64,000 nt of DNA, taken from Ktedonobacter robiniae. GTDB taxonomy: Bacteria > Chloroflexota > Ktedonobacteria > Ktedonobacterales > Ktedonobacteraceae. The notes below the pieces were generated by a model. That model had not been told where the DNA came from and searched no databases. It was given only the letters and a program-made list of their open reading frames with translations. Positions within the stretch are counted from its first letter, which is position 1, and each line of letters starts with the position of its first letter. Shown here piece by piece: positions 45,223 to 53,845 of the stretch. The translations under genes were made by a program, and so were the position numbers. Location: NCBI RefSeq assembly GCF_016587375.1, contig NZ_BNJG01000003.1, positions 1,798,001 through 1,862,000 on the forward strand, in the 5' to 3' direction.

Positions 45223-45269
45223 AGAGACTATTCCGATCACTGTAATCAAACAGAGCCAGAATAGTCTCT
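45223..45269. terminator. Hairpin downstream of the manganese catalase gene
   Basis: AGAGACTATTC (45223-45233) pairs with GAATAGTCTCT (45259-45269) across a 25-base loop. It starts 29 bases past the catalase stop (minus strand), so it fits a transcript end, though without a clear U-run. Confidence 0.4.
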
Positions 45270-45297
45270 AGTATATACTAAAGGACGGGAGGTTGTC

Positions 45298-46218
45298 TTA
45301 CTTCAACTTACTCACTTGCTCAACCAGTTCCATAATCTCAGGTGTCAGGCCGGGAGAGAACTCTTCTGGCCGCTCAGGACCGGGCGTAAAAGGGACACCT
45401 TCAGGTGGTTTCTCGGGCACCTCTAGTGGTCCGCCGGTAACAGAAGGTGCCTGCCCCTGAAAGACTTTGGCCATCTCAGAGCCATCAAGCCGCCAGTGAT
45501 ACTGCTGGTTATGAATGCCCTTCTCCATAAGCGTGCGTACTTCGGGAAACTTGGTGGCATCGAAGTTTGGGATGGGAAGGACTTTCCCCCAGTTGACACC
45601 CAGCGATTCCAGGGCCTTGGCGTAAACGTTCTCATGCGCGTGATCGCGTACAATCAGGTAAGAGATGGTGGAGCGTGCCGTCTTATTATCGGTCATTTCA
45701 TAGAGACGGCATTTTTGTAAACGCCCCGTTGCCTCCAGCATCAAATTGTAGATGAGATCGAGCGTGAGATTTCCACTATTGTAGACATATGAGCCAGACC
45801 AGGGATTGCCCGCGGCATCAATAGGCATCGCTCCCTGTGAGGCCACCAGGAAGTGGTGAATATTTCCCTGGTGCAGAGCCATATTTAAAGGCGTGGAACC
45901 ATTTTGTCCAGGCATGTTTTGGGTTGCGGCATCGAACACGCCCCCTTTTGCCTTGTAGCCAGGCGCGCCATCTACCAGGCGGTTGATGGTGGTCGCGATC
46001 AACTCCACATGGCTAATTTCCTCTATCCCAACTCCCTGAATCAAATCGAGGTAGGGTTTGGCTTTGCCGCGGAAGTTAAAGCTCTGGAAGAGGTACTGCA
46101 TCATCGTGCGCATCTCTCCAAATTGCCCGCCCAGACCTTCCTGCAATGCATTTGCCGCAGCGGGATCAGGCTCGTCAGGAACGATCTCATTGATCAGCTT
46201 TTGAACGTGAAAAAACAT
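45298..46218 (-). CDS. Manganese (non-heme) catalase
   Basis: 306 residues from ATG 46218, preceded by AAAGGAG. The dimanganese ligands are recognisable: Glu in GLGGQFGEMRTMMQYLFQ, E-x-x-H in GIEEISHVELIATTINRL, and Glu/His in YLIVRDHAHENVYAKALES. It breaks down hydrogen peroxide in the cytoplasm. The C-terminal 60 residues are a Pro/Glu-rich tail. It is followed on the same strand by an SnoaL-like gene and OsmC gene, all of which may defend against peroxides. Confidence 0.94.
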   Translation of the reverse strand: MFFHVQKLINEIVPDEPDPAAANALQEGLGGQFGEMRTMMQYLFQSFNFRGKAKPYLDLIQGVGIEEISHVELIATTINRLVDGAPGYKAKGGVFDAATQNMPGQNGSTPLNMALHQGNIHHFLVASQGAMPIDAAGNPWSGSYVYNSGNLTLDLIYNLMLEATGRLQKCRLYEMTDNKTARSTISYLIVRDHAHENVYAKALESLGVNWGKVLPIPNFDATKFPEVRTLMEKGIHNQQYHWRLDGSEMAKVFQGQAPSVTGGPLEVPEKPPEGVPFTPGPERPEEFSPGLTPEIMELVEQVSKLK

Positions 46219-46330
46219 GCAGTTTTCTCCTTTGCACATGACCACTCTGCATTACACATCGTTGTATGTCCCGGTCACTGTGCTAACACGTTCAAGTAAT
46301 GGAGCGGTGTTACAAATTTTTTGTGGATGA

Positions 46331-46897
46331 CTACTTTTCCAAGCAGGGTTCGTTGATAGGCGAGATACCCATCTGAACCAATTCTTTCCTGGTAAGTTCC
46401 TGTTGATCTCCCAAACGATAGTAATGGGCCGGGCCTGGCGTTTGTCCTTCTAGCAGGTTTGCGGGATTGTTCGCGATTAGTGGATAGAGCGGGTCAGGTT
46501 CAAATATATAGCGCGCATGGTAAAGCAGGCACGGCCATGAATCCTCCTCCCAGTTCTCATTTCCATTCCCTATAAATTTTTGCTTTTTGAAGGCGAAGAC
46601 TCCTTGTTCGCATAAGACGGTCGCGTTGAACGAAGCGAGGGTCTGGATAGGCGTGCTATAAGCCGAATCCAGACCCTCATACACTTTTATGCCAAAGAAA
46701 TACAGCAGGGCCGAGTTCCGAGTCAGAGTCTGAATCGAAAAACGGCCTTTGGCACGCACATTGATACTCTGAGCAGAAGCCAGCATTTCAACCGTTTCTG
46801 AAGCAGAAAAGTTCAGGAAATGCCCTTGATTGGTACAGAAGGGTCTGGTAGCAAAATGACCGGGAATTGGCAACGGTTCAACGCCCGCTCTCGGCAT
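46331..46897 (-). CDS. Hypothetical protein
   Basis: 188 residues, ATG after AAGGAG. No family recognised. It is soluble, without signal peptide or membrane segment, rich in aromatic residues, with FSIQTLTRNSALLYFFGIKV and EEDSWPCLLYHARYIFEPDP as the most patterned stretches. It lies between the histidine kinase and the catalase on the same strand, 43 bases after the kinase, so it may be in the kinase's operon. Confidence 0.75.
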   Translation of the reverse strand: MPRAGVEPLPIPGHFATRPFCTNQGHFLNFSASETVEMLASAQSINVRAKGRFSIQTLTRNSALLYFFGIKVYEGLDSAYSTPIQTLASFNATVLCEQGVFAFKKQKFIGNGNENWEEDSWPCLLYHARYIFEPDPLYPLIANNPANLLEGQTPGPAHYYRLGDQQELTRKELVQMGISPINEPCLEK

Positions 46898-46940
46898 AGA
46901 TTTCTCCTTGTTTTATGTTATGGCCTTTGATAGAGGAGGC

Positions 46941-47912
46941 TTAGCTTTCCTGCTGGGCCAGGGGCAAGGTAAACCAGAAAAGTGATCCCTCGCCTGGTAC
47001 GCTATGTACCCCTATTGCCCCCTGCTGGCGCTCAATAAGGGCGCGGAAGAGGAAGAGGCCCAGGCCCAGGCCTACGGAGGAGCCATCCTGTACCTCAATC
47101 CCTTTGACGCGATAGGAGATATCCCAGATATTGTCCAGTTCATCCGCAGGAATACCGGTGCCATAGTCCTGAACCTGGACCTGGGCCATGCGCGAAGCCT
47201 CTCTCTCTTCTATGGTCAGCATCACTTTGACCGGTCGATCTGGCATGGAGTATTTCATCGCGTTACTCAGCAAGGCATTCAGGGCCTGCTCCACACGTTC
47301 AGGGTCGGCGTGAATGGTAATTTGGGATTCCTCCTCTGGCACTGTCAAGTCAATTATACGATCCATCTCATGCGTATTCTGAACCGCATTCTGTACAATC
47401 TGTACCAGGTTGCAGGGGCGCATGACGATAGAGATCTTGCCCGACTGAACGCGTGAGACATCCAGGAGATCGCTAATCATTTTATCCTGCTCGTTTACGC
47501 GGTAGACAATGTAGTCAAGCGGTTGCTGAAGGCGTTCGAGATCAGCACCAAGCGTGGACGCGTCGATCTGTTCCTGTTGTCCGACCTTACGCCGAAGTTT
47601 CTCCAGACGTCGCAGAGCAAGCTGGGCATTGCCTTTGATCGTGGTCAGGGGGGTGCGTAGTTCGTGCCCAGCGGCACTGATAAAGGAATCGAAGCGTTTA
47701 CGCGTTTTGAGCAGGGCCTGCTCTAGTTGCTGGATCGTCTCTGCCTCGGGTGGCGAGCCGCTTTCTGCTCTCTGGACAGCAGGCTCTATCTCCGCCTGAA
47801 GCGCTAACTTCTCTTGAGAATGCTGCGGATATTGGTGTATATTGCGTGCTTGAGAAGCATCTGAACTGCCCATTATTTCCTCGTATTCGTTTCTGTGTGG
47901 CACCTGGAACAT
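46941..47912 (-). CDS. Soluble sensor histidine kinase
   Basis: 323 residues without membrane helices. A short N-terminal region rich in Gln/Glu precedes the HisKA domain, with the phospho-His in SFISAAGHELRTPLTTIKGN. The HATPase_c domain has N-box LNALLSNAMKYSMPDRPVKV, G1 VQDYGTGIPADEL and VGLGLGLFLFRALIERQQGA. A partner response regulator is not adjacent (orphan). It lies upstream of the hypothetical protein and manganese catalase on the same strand. Confidence 0.92.
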   Translation of the reverse strand: MFQVPHRNEYEEIMGSSDASQARNIHQYPQHSQEKLALQAEIEPAVQRAESGSPPEAETIQQLEQALLKTRKRFDSFISAAGHELRTPLTTIKGNAQLALRRLEKLRRKVGQQEQIDASTLGADLERLQQPLDYIVYRVNEQDKMISDLLDVSRVQSGKISIVMRPCNLVQIVQNAVQNTHEMDRIIDLTVPEEESQITIHADPERVEQALNALLSNAMKYSMPDRPVKVMLTIEEREASRMAQVQVQDYGTGIPADELDNIWDISYRVKGIEVQDGSSVGLGLGLFLFRALIERQQGAIGVHSVPGEGSLFWFTLPLAQQES

Positions 47913-48168
47913 GTTAGCTCTTCCATGCCATCCCTATCCACCATGGATCTCCGGTAGAAAGAGGGGAGCCGTCCTCCTCTGCCACGCCTCACCTCCCCTA
48001 GTGCAATAATACTTGACATATTTCGCTTTTCCTTGTTATACTCTTCTTGCTGATCCAGGCTGGATGCGGGAAGCGACTGCTGAGCTAACGGACTATTTCT
48101 TCGATCCGTCTAAGGATCCTGCAATGCAATAGCAATAGCACGAACATCCGTGGCAAGAGGTTTCGCAT

Positions 48169-48786
48169 CTAGCAGCCTGTATAGCGATGAAGCGCTTGCA
48201 TCAATTGCTTTGCGTATGTTGGCGAATAGGGGCAGAGATCTTGTGTCTCTATCTTGACGACCGGCCCTTCAGTAAATGAGTAGAGACAACTTCGCCCCTC
48301 AATCGCACTGGTATTCCCCTGGAAGAGAGCTTCGAGCTGTGTGGATTCTACCGCGATCATGTCCGCAACTTCTTCCTGTTGCAGAAGAAAACGTGGAGTT
48401 GGTGCCTGGTAATGATACAGGTAGACATGGCAAAACTCGCGATCAATAAACTGATCAATTTCAATCGTGCTTGGGATGACTCCAACAGGGAGCAACTCAT
48501 GGTAAGCAACCGTTATCCCCACTTCCTCCTCAACCTCGCGAACCCCATCCCTGACCGTCTCGCCCGCGAGCAAGTGACCCGCGGCCGTAATATCGAGTTT
48601 GAGGGGAAAATCTTTCTTTGAGGCTGCCCGCCGCTGAAAGAGAAGATACGTGTGCGCGCCCTCCTGGCGAAAAAACCAGCAATGGAAAGTCTCATGCCAG
48701 TGTCCCTGCTGATGGACCACGGCCCGCGGCAGTGTCCCCAGGGGTTGCCTCTGTTCGTCGTAAATAGCGAGGATCTCTTGCTCCAC
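48169..48786 (-). CDS. Nudix hydrolase, isopentenyl-diphosphate-isomerase-like
   Basis: 205 residues from GTG 48786, which has CAGGAGGG six bases upstream and gives the family opening EQEILAIYDEQRQPLGTLPR. An ATG at 48870 would add 28 unrelated residues. The Nudix box GHLLAGETVRDGVREVEEEV plus GI fits G-x5-E-x7-RE-x2-EE-x-G. HWHETFHCWFF precedes the box as in YfcD/IDI-like members. It hydrolyses a nucleoside- or other diphosphate; the substrate is unknown. Confidence 0.9.
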   Translation of the reverse strand: MEQEILAIYDEQRQPLGTLPRAVVHQQGHWHETFHCWFFRQEGAHTYLLFQRRAASKKDFPLKLDITAAGHLLAGETVRDGVREVEEEVGITVAYHELLPVGVIPSTIEIDQFIDREFCHVYLYHYQAPTPRFLLQQEEVADMIAVESTQLEALFQGNTSAIEGRSCLYSFTEGPVVKIETQDLCPYSPTYAKQLMQALHRYTGC

Positions 48787-48903
48787 CTCACCCTCCTGAA
48801 TTTCATCAATAAATGCTGTATCCCCACTATAGCACAAAAAAGAGGAGTAAACTGTCTGATTTGGGGACAACTTTCCTGCCTATCATTGCTTATAAAAACC
48901 GCC

Positions 48904-48960
48904 GGATGAGAGTCTGTGGCGACGGTTGACTTCGCCAGCCGTCGCCACAGACTCTCATCC
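48904..48960. repeat. 22-bp-arm palindrome upstream of the Nudix gene
   Basis: GGATGAGAGTCTGTGGCGAC plus GG (48904-48925) is perfectly inverted at 48939-48960 around a 13-base loop. It lies in the 600-base gap 48787-49386 between divergent genes. Confidence 0.9.
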
Positions 48961-49164
48961 TTTGCGGAGCACCGCGGGTGCTGTGGAGGAAGGATAAGGA
49001 GTAGTTCCTAAGGAAGGGGAAAAAGGAGGGCATGGAGAAGATAGACAAAGAACCGCTAGTGCCCACAGTATCAGTTCCCGCCATCTCCTCGCGAAACACA
49101 CCTCATTTATATAGTCGCACGAAAGCCAATTTTGTTACACTCTGACAAATATTCCCCTTAATTT

Positions 49165-49211
49165 GGGCCGTGAATATGGTGTGTGACCAGCACACACCAT
49201 ATTCACGGCCC
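49165..49211. repeat. 21-bp-arm palindrome upstream of the metal permease genes
   Basis: GGGCCGTGAATATGGTGTGT plus G (49165-49185), loop ACCAG, then the exact inverse at 49191-49211. It lies 51 bases before the -35 box of the permease unit. Confidence 0.9.
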
Positions 49212-49261
49212 TGGTGACCACCGTAAGCGCGAGAGGTATGTTGAGACACGATATCACTATG

Positions 49262-49313
49262 TTGACAGCGCTTTGAACTCTATGCTATGCTGTAGCAAAC
49301 GATACACAGTATC
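49262..49313 (+). promoter_or_regulatory. Promoter and possible metalloregulator operator of the tandem permeases
   Basis: TTGACA (49262-49267), an 18-base spacer and TATGCT (49286-49291) fit a housekeeping promoter. Ten bases downstream, GATAC-ACA-GTATC (49301-49313) is a perfect inverted repeat over the expected transcription start, well placed for a repressor. The identity of the regulator is not shown by the sequence. Confidence 0.5.
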
Positions 49314-49386
49314 AATTTATATGTGCGCTGGTACAGAAGGCGCAGTTTCGGGGATAGGTTGGCAAGGAAAGGGCCTGCTACAAACC

Positions 49387-50274
49387 ATGCTTGATATATT
49401 CACCTATGCTTTTATCCAGAATGCCTTCCTGGCTGGAACCTGCGTCGCGATCATAGCTGCGCTTGTGGGATATTTCCTGGTTGTACGCGGTCTGACCTTT
49501 GCAGGCCACGCACTCTCTCATATTGGTTTCGCGGGGGCCGCAGGAGCCGTCTTACTCGGGATTGATCCCATCTTCGGGCTGCTTGCCTTTACGGTTGGCT
49601 CGGGCATCGGAATTGGCCTCCTGGGCAAGGAGTTACGCGAGCGGGACGTGGCCATTGGCGTCATTATGACCCTGGCCCTGGCGCTTGGTATCCTCTTCCT
49701 CTCACTCTATAAAGGATACGCTGAACGCGCCTACAGCATTCTCTTTGGTACCATTCTGGGAATTAGTCAGTTCGATGTACAGACCAATATCCTCTTCTGC
49801 CTGCTCTGCCTGGCACTCATTGCTCTGCTCTTCAGACCCCTGCTCTTTAGCTCGTTCGATCCTGAAGTTGCACAAACGCGAGGCGTTCCGGTACGCCTGC
49901 TGGGTGTGCTCTTCCTTATTATAGTGGCCATCACCATCTCGATCTCCGTCAAAGTTGTGGGCATCCTCCTGATCTTTACTTTGCTAGTGGGGCCTGCCGC
50001 GACGGCCATCCGCATCGTGCATTCGCCTGTCAAGGCGATCCTCCTGGCCTGTCTCCTGAGCGTAGGCTATACCTGGCTGGCCATCTTCCTGGCGGCTCTG
50101 ACGCCGTGGCCTGTCAGCTTCTTTATCACGGCCCTGGCCTTCATCGTCTACCTACCAGTACGCCTGCTCTCGCCGCTCTGGCTAGGGAAACATGGGCGCG
50201 AAGATGCTCTAGAGGAGTCGTTGACAAGTGACGAGCACGCAGCCGAGATGCAGTTTAGCGGTTCATTACATTAA
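49387..50274 (+). CDS. ABC-3 family metal-type ABC transporter permease, first of a tandem pair
   Basis: 295 residues from ATG 49387. Eight or so helices fit ZnuB/MntB-type permeases: NAFLAGTCVAIIAALVGYFL, the conserved FAGHALSHIGFAGAAGAVLL, FDPEVAQTRGVPVRLLGVLF and VVGILLIFTLLVGPAATAIR. Such proteins import Zn, Mn or Fe. The frame upstream to 49183 covers a promoter and palindromes and is not credible. The gene is 12 bases before a paralogous permease; no ATPase or binding protein gene is in the window. Confidence 0.92.
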   Translation: MLDIFTYAFIQNAFLAGTCVAIIAALVGYFLVVRGLTFAGHALSHIGFAGAAGAVLLGIDPIFGLLAFTVGSGIGIGLLGKELRERDVAIGVIMTLALALGILFLSLYKGYAERAYSILFGTILGISQFDVQTNILFCLLCLALIALLFRPLLFSSFDPEVAQTRGVPVRLLGVLFLIIVAITISISVKVVGILLIFTLLVGPAATAIRIVHSPVKAILLACLLSVGYTWLAIFLAALTPWPVSFFITALAFIVYLPVRLLSPLWLGKHGREDALEESLTSDEHAAEMQFSGSLH

Positions 50275-50286
50275 GGGGAGAGTGAG

Positions 50287-51171
50287 ATGTCAGCACTACT
50301 TCAATTGTTTCAGCTCTATCAGAACCAGGAATTTGTGCGTAATGCCTTCCTGGCGGGAACGGCCGTCGCCATCATTACGGCAGTTATTGGCTATTTTGTG
50401 GTCCTGCGCTCGCAGTCCTTCGCGGGCCACGCGCTCTCCCATGTCGGTTTTGCGGGGGCCACGGGCGCGGCTCTGCTCGGGCTCAGCTCTCTCACGGGTA
50501 TGTTCCTCTTTACGGTCCTGGCAGCCCTCGGGATGGGCATCTTTGATAAGCGCCTGCGCGGTCGCGATATCGAGACCGGGATGGTGCTCTCCTTCGCCCT
50601 CGGACTGGGCGTGCTCTTTCTGAACCTGTATACCCAGTATGCAACTCAGACGGTTGGTGTGCTCTTTGGCTCGCTTTTAAGCGTCTCGACGAGCGATGTC
50701 CTGGTGACGCTGATCTCGGGCACCATTGCCCTGATCATTCTGGCGGCCATCTTCCGCCCCCTGATGTTTAGCTCGATTGATCCCGATGTCGCGCAGGCAC
50801 GGGGCGTGCCGGTACGCCTGCTCTCCATCGTTTTTCTCCTGCTTATCGCCATTACGGTCTCGGAGGCTGTGCAGGTCGTAGGAGTCCTGCTGGTCTTCGC
50901 ACTCTTAATTGTACCTGCCGCGGTCGCGCACCAGTTGACTAATCGGCCTATGATAGCCTTGCTTCTCTCGATTCTCCTGGGGCTGCTCTTTACCTGGGCG
51001 GGATTGCTCCTGGCTCTGGTGGGGCACTGGCCCGTCAGTTTCTATATTGCCGCACTCTCCTCCATATCCTATCTTATTGTCGCAGGCTATAAGCGCTTAC
51101 GCACACCTGTGCGCTATCAACCTCAACCCCATCCCAGCCGCGAGTGCATAGGAGAGCATACAGCCGTCTGA
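50287..51171 (+). CDS. ABC-3 family metal-type ABC transporter permease, second of a tandem pair
   Basis: 294 residues and clearly homologous to the preceding permease along its whole length: QEFVRNAFLAGTAVAIITAV, FAGHALSHVGFAGATGAALL, DPDVAQARGVPVRLLSIVFL and VVGVLLVFALLIVPAAVAHQ. ATG 50287 follows AAGGGGAG. Two different permeases next to each other suggest a heterodimeric channel, or duplication with division of roles. Metal specificity cannot be read from the sequence. Confidence 0.92.
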   Translation: MSALLQLFQLYQNQEFVRNAFLAGTAVAIITAVIGYFVVLRSQSFAGHALSHVGFAGATGAALLGLSSLTGMFLFTVLAALGMGIFDKRLRGRDIETGMVLSFALGLGVLFLNLYTQYATQTVGVLFGSLLSVSTSDVLVTLISGTIALIILAAIFRPLMFSSIDPDVAQARGVPVRLLSIVFLLLIAITVSEAVQVVGVLLVFALLIVPAAVAHQLTNRPMIALLLSILLGLLFTWAGLLLALVGHWPVSFYIAALSSISYLIVAGYKRLRTPVRYQPQPHPSRECIGEHTAV

Positions 51172-51239
51172 ATAACCCACCCAGCCCCAGATGCTGGCGC
51201 CTGCATATCACCAGCGGCAAGGCAAGCGGCAGCATCGGG

Positions 51240-51692
51240 TTATTCTGCTTCCGCAACAGACTTCAAATAGCGGTTTCTGGAGAGGAGAAGATTTTTCATA
51301 TAACGAGTGAGGAAAAGAGTTTCAGCCAGACGCCCAAGGAAGCCCAGTGGGGCACTGAACGTAAAAATATCTATCATGAGCGTTCCAGGGGATTGCGGAA
51401 CAAACTCATGAACATGCTTCATTTCCCGAAAGGCTCCTCGAAGCATCTCATCGACAAAACGGTGAGGCCGCTCATAGGCCGTAATTTTTGACGTTAGATG
51501 CTGTTTGATGCCGAAATGGACGGCCTCCCAGGTCACGGTATCGCCTAACTTCATGACCCCTGTCGTCACGCCAGCAATTGGACGCTCACGCGTCTGGGCT
51601 ACAGAGTGACTATGCGCGTCAACATTAAGCGAAAGATCAAAGCAGCGCTCCGCTGGCGCCTCAATGTAGGTTTCTAAGCGAATAGTAGGCAT
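51240..51692 (-). CDS. SRPBCC-family (START-like) protein
   Basis: 150 residues. The fold opens with IRLETYIEAPAERCFDLSLN and continues MKLGDTVTWEAVHFGIKQHL, ITAYERPHRFVDEMLRGAFR, MKHVHEFV and LMIDIFTFSAPLGFLGRLAE. Such proteins bind hydrophobic ligands in a helix-grip pocket; catalytic roles vary. The start lies 19 bases from the phosphotransferase cassette, so its promoter may have been displaced by that element. Confidence 0.87.
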   Translation of the reverse strand: MPTIRLETYIEAPAERCFDLSLNVDAHSHSVAQTRERPIAGVTTGVMKLGDTVTWEAVHFGIKQHLTSKITAYERPHRFVDEMLRGAFREMKHVHEFVPQSPGTLMIDIFTFSAPLGFLGRLAETLFLTRYMKNLLLSRNRYLKSVAEAE

Positions 51693-51735
51693 GAATTCTT
51701 CTCGCTTCTTACAGTTGGTAAATGCCCTGGAAAGT

Positions 51736-51859
51736 GGCTCATGGCCAACTTTGGTGAAAGCCCTTCAATAAAAGAGACTAAAACTCATTAGTTTACGCTG
51801 CAGAGAGCAGAGGCCTTTCTTCCGATAACCTCATGATTCACCAAACCTGGCCATGAGCC
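51736..51859. mobile_element. 124-bp MITE nested in the left arm of the cassette
   Basis: Ends GGCTCATGGCCA-AC-TTTGGTGAA and, inverted, GGCTCATGGCCA-GG-TTTGGTGAA (21 of 23 matches). It is flanked by GGAAAGT at 51729-51735 and 51860-51866, while the undisturbed right arm holds a single copy of that word. The insertion and 7-bp target duplication (8 bp if the next G is counted) are thus proven by comparison. No coding capacity. Confidence 0.88.
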
Positions 51860-52071
51860 GGAAAGTGAGCAGCTTTTGCCCTCAAACGTGAGCACTTGCC
51901 CTCAATCTTGAGCACCGGTCCACGCGGTCCCTGGTAAAACCGCTCTTCATCTGGCTTCTTCCATCGATATCTTGTAAATTGGAGGGAGAAAAAGAAAGGC
52001 TCGCGTTAGCTCTCCTCAAGAAGGTGTCTAAGGTAGGCCCCAGAAGCCTCTTTGTCTGTCAATGACACTTG

Positions 52072-53250
52072 CTAACGGAATGCTGGATAATAAGGCATCT
52101 GATCTGCTTCGGGAGGCAAGAGCTCACGCAACCTGCCAGCAATCCGCTCAAATGTCTTGCCGAGAGCTTGCAAGTACTCACTGGCTTCAATGGCTTCTCT
52201 TGCTACATCGAAGCGCAGCAGGAAACGCTGCCGAGCCGTTGCAAGGCCTGGCGACCACTGCCAATCCTGCTTCAGATGAAGATGCAGAAAGCGACAATCA
52301 TCGATTGTCCAGTAGGCGCAGGCAGCAGCAACGGCCTGCGCAAATAGCTTGTCATCATGTGCTGCGGGGCAGCCCTTCGCCAGTTCCATACGATAGCTTG
52401 CCTCCATCCGATGAATGATGTGAGTAGGAAGTCGGCTGACGCACCAGCAGGTAGGGAACGGCATGCGAGCATAGACGCCTTCAATGAGCGCATGACGATA
52501 CGCTCCGAATTCAAAGTCAAACAACTTTCCGGATGTGCCAAGAAGGATGTTATCGGGACAGGGATCGCCATGCGTATAAGCTGAGAATGGCCCTGGATTT
52601 TCCATGATGGAAGTAAGCAGCTTCAATTCATCCTCGATGCCAGCAGCAGGTGCGACATTGAGCATATGAATGGTCTCCCACAATGCTGACGAAATCCAGG
52701 CATAGTCGGGGATATCTACTGGCCCAAGCTCCTGACGAATGTGGGAGAAAGCCTCTTGCTTCCCAATCGTGGCTGCATGCATCTTCCCCATGGTAGCTGC
52801 ATACTGTACAGCTGCCTCTTCTGCCACCTTAGGGTTATCCGCGAGCAGCAGATGGTGTAGCCCATTTACCGTTCCCAGATCCTCTATGACTATGAGTCCA
52901 TGCGCTTTGTTCCCAGCATAGAAGCGGGGAGCGAGGGCTAGATGAGGTGCGATCTCACTTAAAAACTGTAATCCGGCCCAATCATTGAATAAGAGCTGAA
53001 AAGCATTTTCTGGAGCTGTGTTGGAGGCTTCGGATATGCCTTCCGTCATATGCAGGGCTTTGACAATAACGTGCTGCGGGGCATCAACCGACTTTTTAAG
53101 GAGCGAGAAGCGATACACTTGGGTGCGACCACTGGCCTTAAGATCTGCGGCATTTGGAGCAAGTTGCACCTCGTTACCCCAGACCTCCGTAAGCAGTTCC
53201 TCAACCCGCATTTTGAGAATTGAAAGCGGCCTTCCCTGGTCAGTTGACAT
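52072..53250 (-). CDS. APH-type phosphotransferase (aminoglycoside phosphotransferase-like), cassette cargo
   Basis: 392 residues. Kinase-like fold: the nucleotide lysine region HVIVKALH, LIVIEDLGTV for the hinge, the Brenner motif AYTHGDPCPDNILLG (catalytic Asp) and metal Asp in KLFDFEFGAYRHAL. Members phosphorylate aminoglycosides, macrolides, choline, or other small alcohols, so drug resistance is only one option. ATG 53250 follows ACAGGAG. It is the only gene inside the inverted-repeat cassette, consistent with passage as a passenger gene. Confidence 0.87.
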   Translation of the reverse strand: MSTDQGRPLSILKMRVEELLTEVWGNEVQLAPNAADLKASGRTQVYRFSLLKKSVDAPQHVIVKALHMTEGISEASNTAPENAFQLLFNDWAGLQFLSEIAPHLALAPRFYAGNKAHGLIVIEDLGTVNGLHHLLLADNPKVAEEAAVQYAATMGKMHAATIGKQEAFSHIRQELGPVDIPDYAWISSALWETIHMLNVAPAAGIEDELKLLTSIMENPGPFSAYTHGDPCPDNILLGTSGKLFDFEFGAYRHALIEGVYARMPFPTCWCVSRLPTHIIHRMEASYRMELAKGCPAAHDDKLFAQAVAAACAYWTIDDCRFLHLHLKQDWQWSPGLATARQRFLLRFDVAREAIEASEYLQALGKTFERIAGRLRELLPPEADQMPYYPAFR

Positions 53251-53719
53251 AAATAAGCTCCTGTAAAAGATGAGTAATGAAATAAGTGTATCATATCAGA
53301 AGTTCTGTGTGATGAGACGTATACTTCATTGCAGTTGCTCACCCCATGTGGTTTCACTCTTGGCGGGTGATAGACCTTCCATGGTCGCCTCATCTTATCG
53401 ATGAACTTGAGGAGAGCTAACGCGAGCCCTTCTTTTTCTCCCTCCAATTTACAAGATATCGATGGAAGAAGCCAGATGAAGAGCGGTTTTACCAGGGACC
53501 GCGTGGACCGGTGCTCAAGATTGAGGGCAAGTGCTCACGTTTGAGGGCAAAAGCTGCTCACTTTCCAGGGCATTTACCAACTGTTGCATATCTAACTGAT
53601 TTAGCGGTTGGAAAAGATATGATAATATATATGTATTCAGTGCGCTTAAAAAGTCTGTAGTGTGTTAGCACTACGCATAACCCTCTCTCTTGTATACTTC
53701 TATAATAGAAGGATAAAGC

Positions 53720-53845
53720 ATGCAAGAACAACCCCCTATTTCACCTCTTGAGCCTCCAATTGGCGAATCTGTCACCTCCTCCTGGGCCATAGCCGCCTGG
53801 CGTACGCGGCTATGGCCCAGGAGGGGTAGCCGCGTACGCCAGTAG
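53720..53845 (+). pseudogene. 5' end of a lost gene, running into palindromes
   Basis: A TATAAT at 53701-53706, an AAGGAT sequence and ATG 53720 start an open frame MQEQPPISPLEPPIGESVTS. After about 20 codons it passes into the 53778-53842 palindromes and ends at a TAG (53843-53845). The first 20 residues look like a genuine Pro-rich N-terminus; the rest is palindrome. I read this as the stump of a gene whose body was lost. The gap 53251-53719 also holds the right arm of the cassette. Confidence 0.4.

Larger units (their letters stand above)
51711..53584. mobile_element. Transposase-less mobile cassette with 179-bp inverted repeats carrying a phosphotransferase gene
   Basis: The right arm (53406-53584, 179 bp) is repeated inverted at the left end (51711-52020), with a single base difference, once a nested 124-bp insertion and its 7-bp duplication are removed. 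The arms start ACAGTTGGTAAATG and contain tandem units of the form GTGAGCA-CTTGCCCTCAA, reminiscent of the multiple end repeats of IS21-family elements. Between the arms lies only the phosphotransferase gene. No transposase is present. No target duplication was seen at the outer ends. Confidence 0.8.

Noticed and set aside
52072..53250. Firm call of an aminoglycoside-resistance gene
   Set aside because: APH-fold motifs are present but the same fold phosphorylates many metabolites; nothing in the sequence fixes the substrate.
51711..53584. Composite transposon with two full IS copies
   Set aside because: The inverted arms are only 179 bp and hold no coding capacity, so they cannot be complete IS elements.
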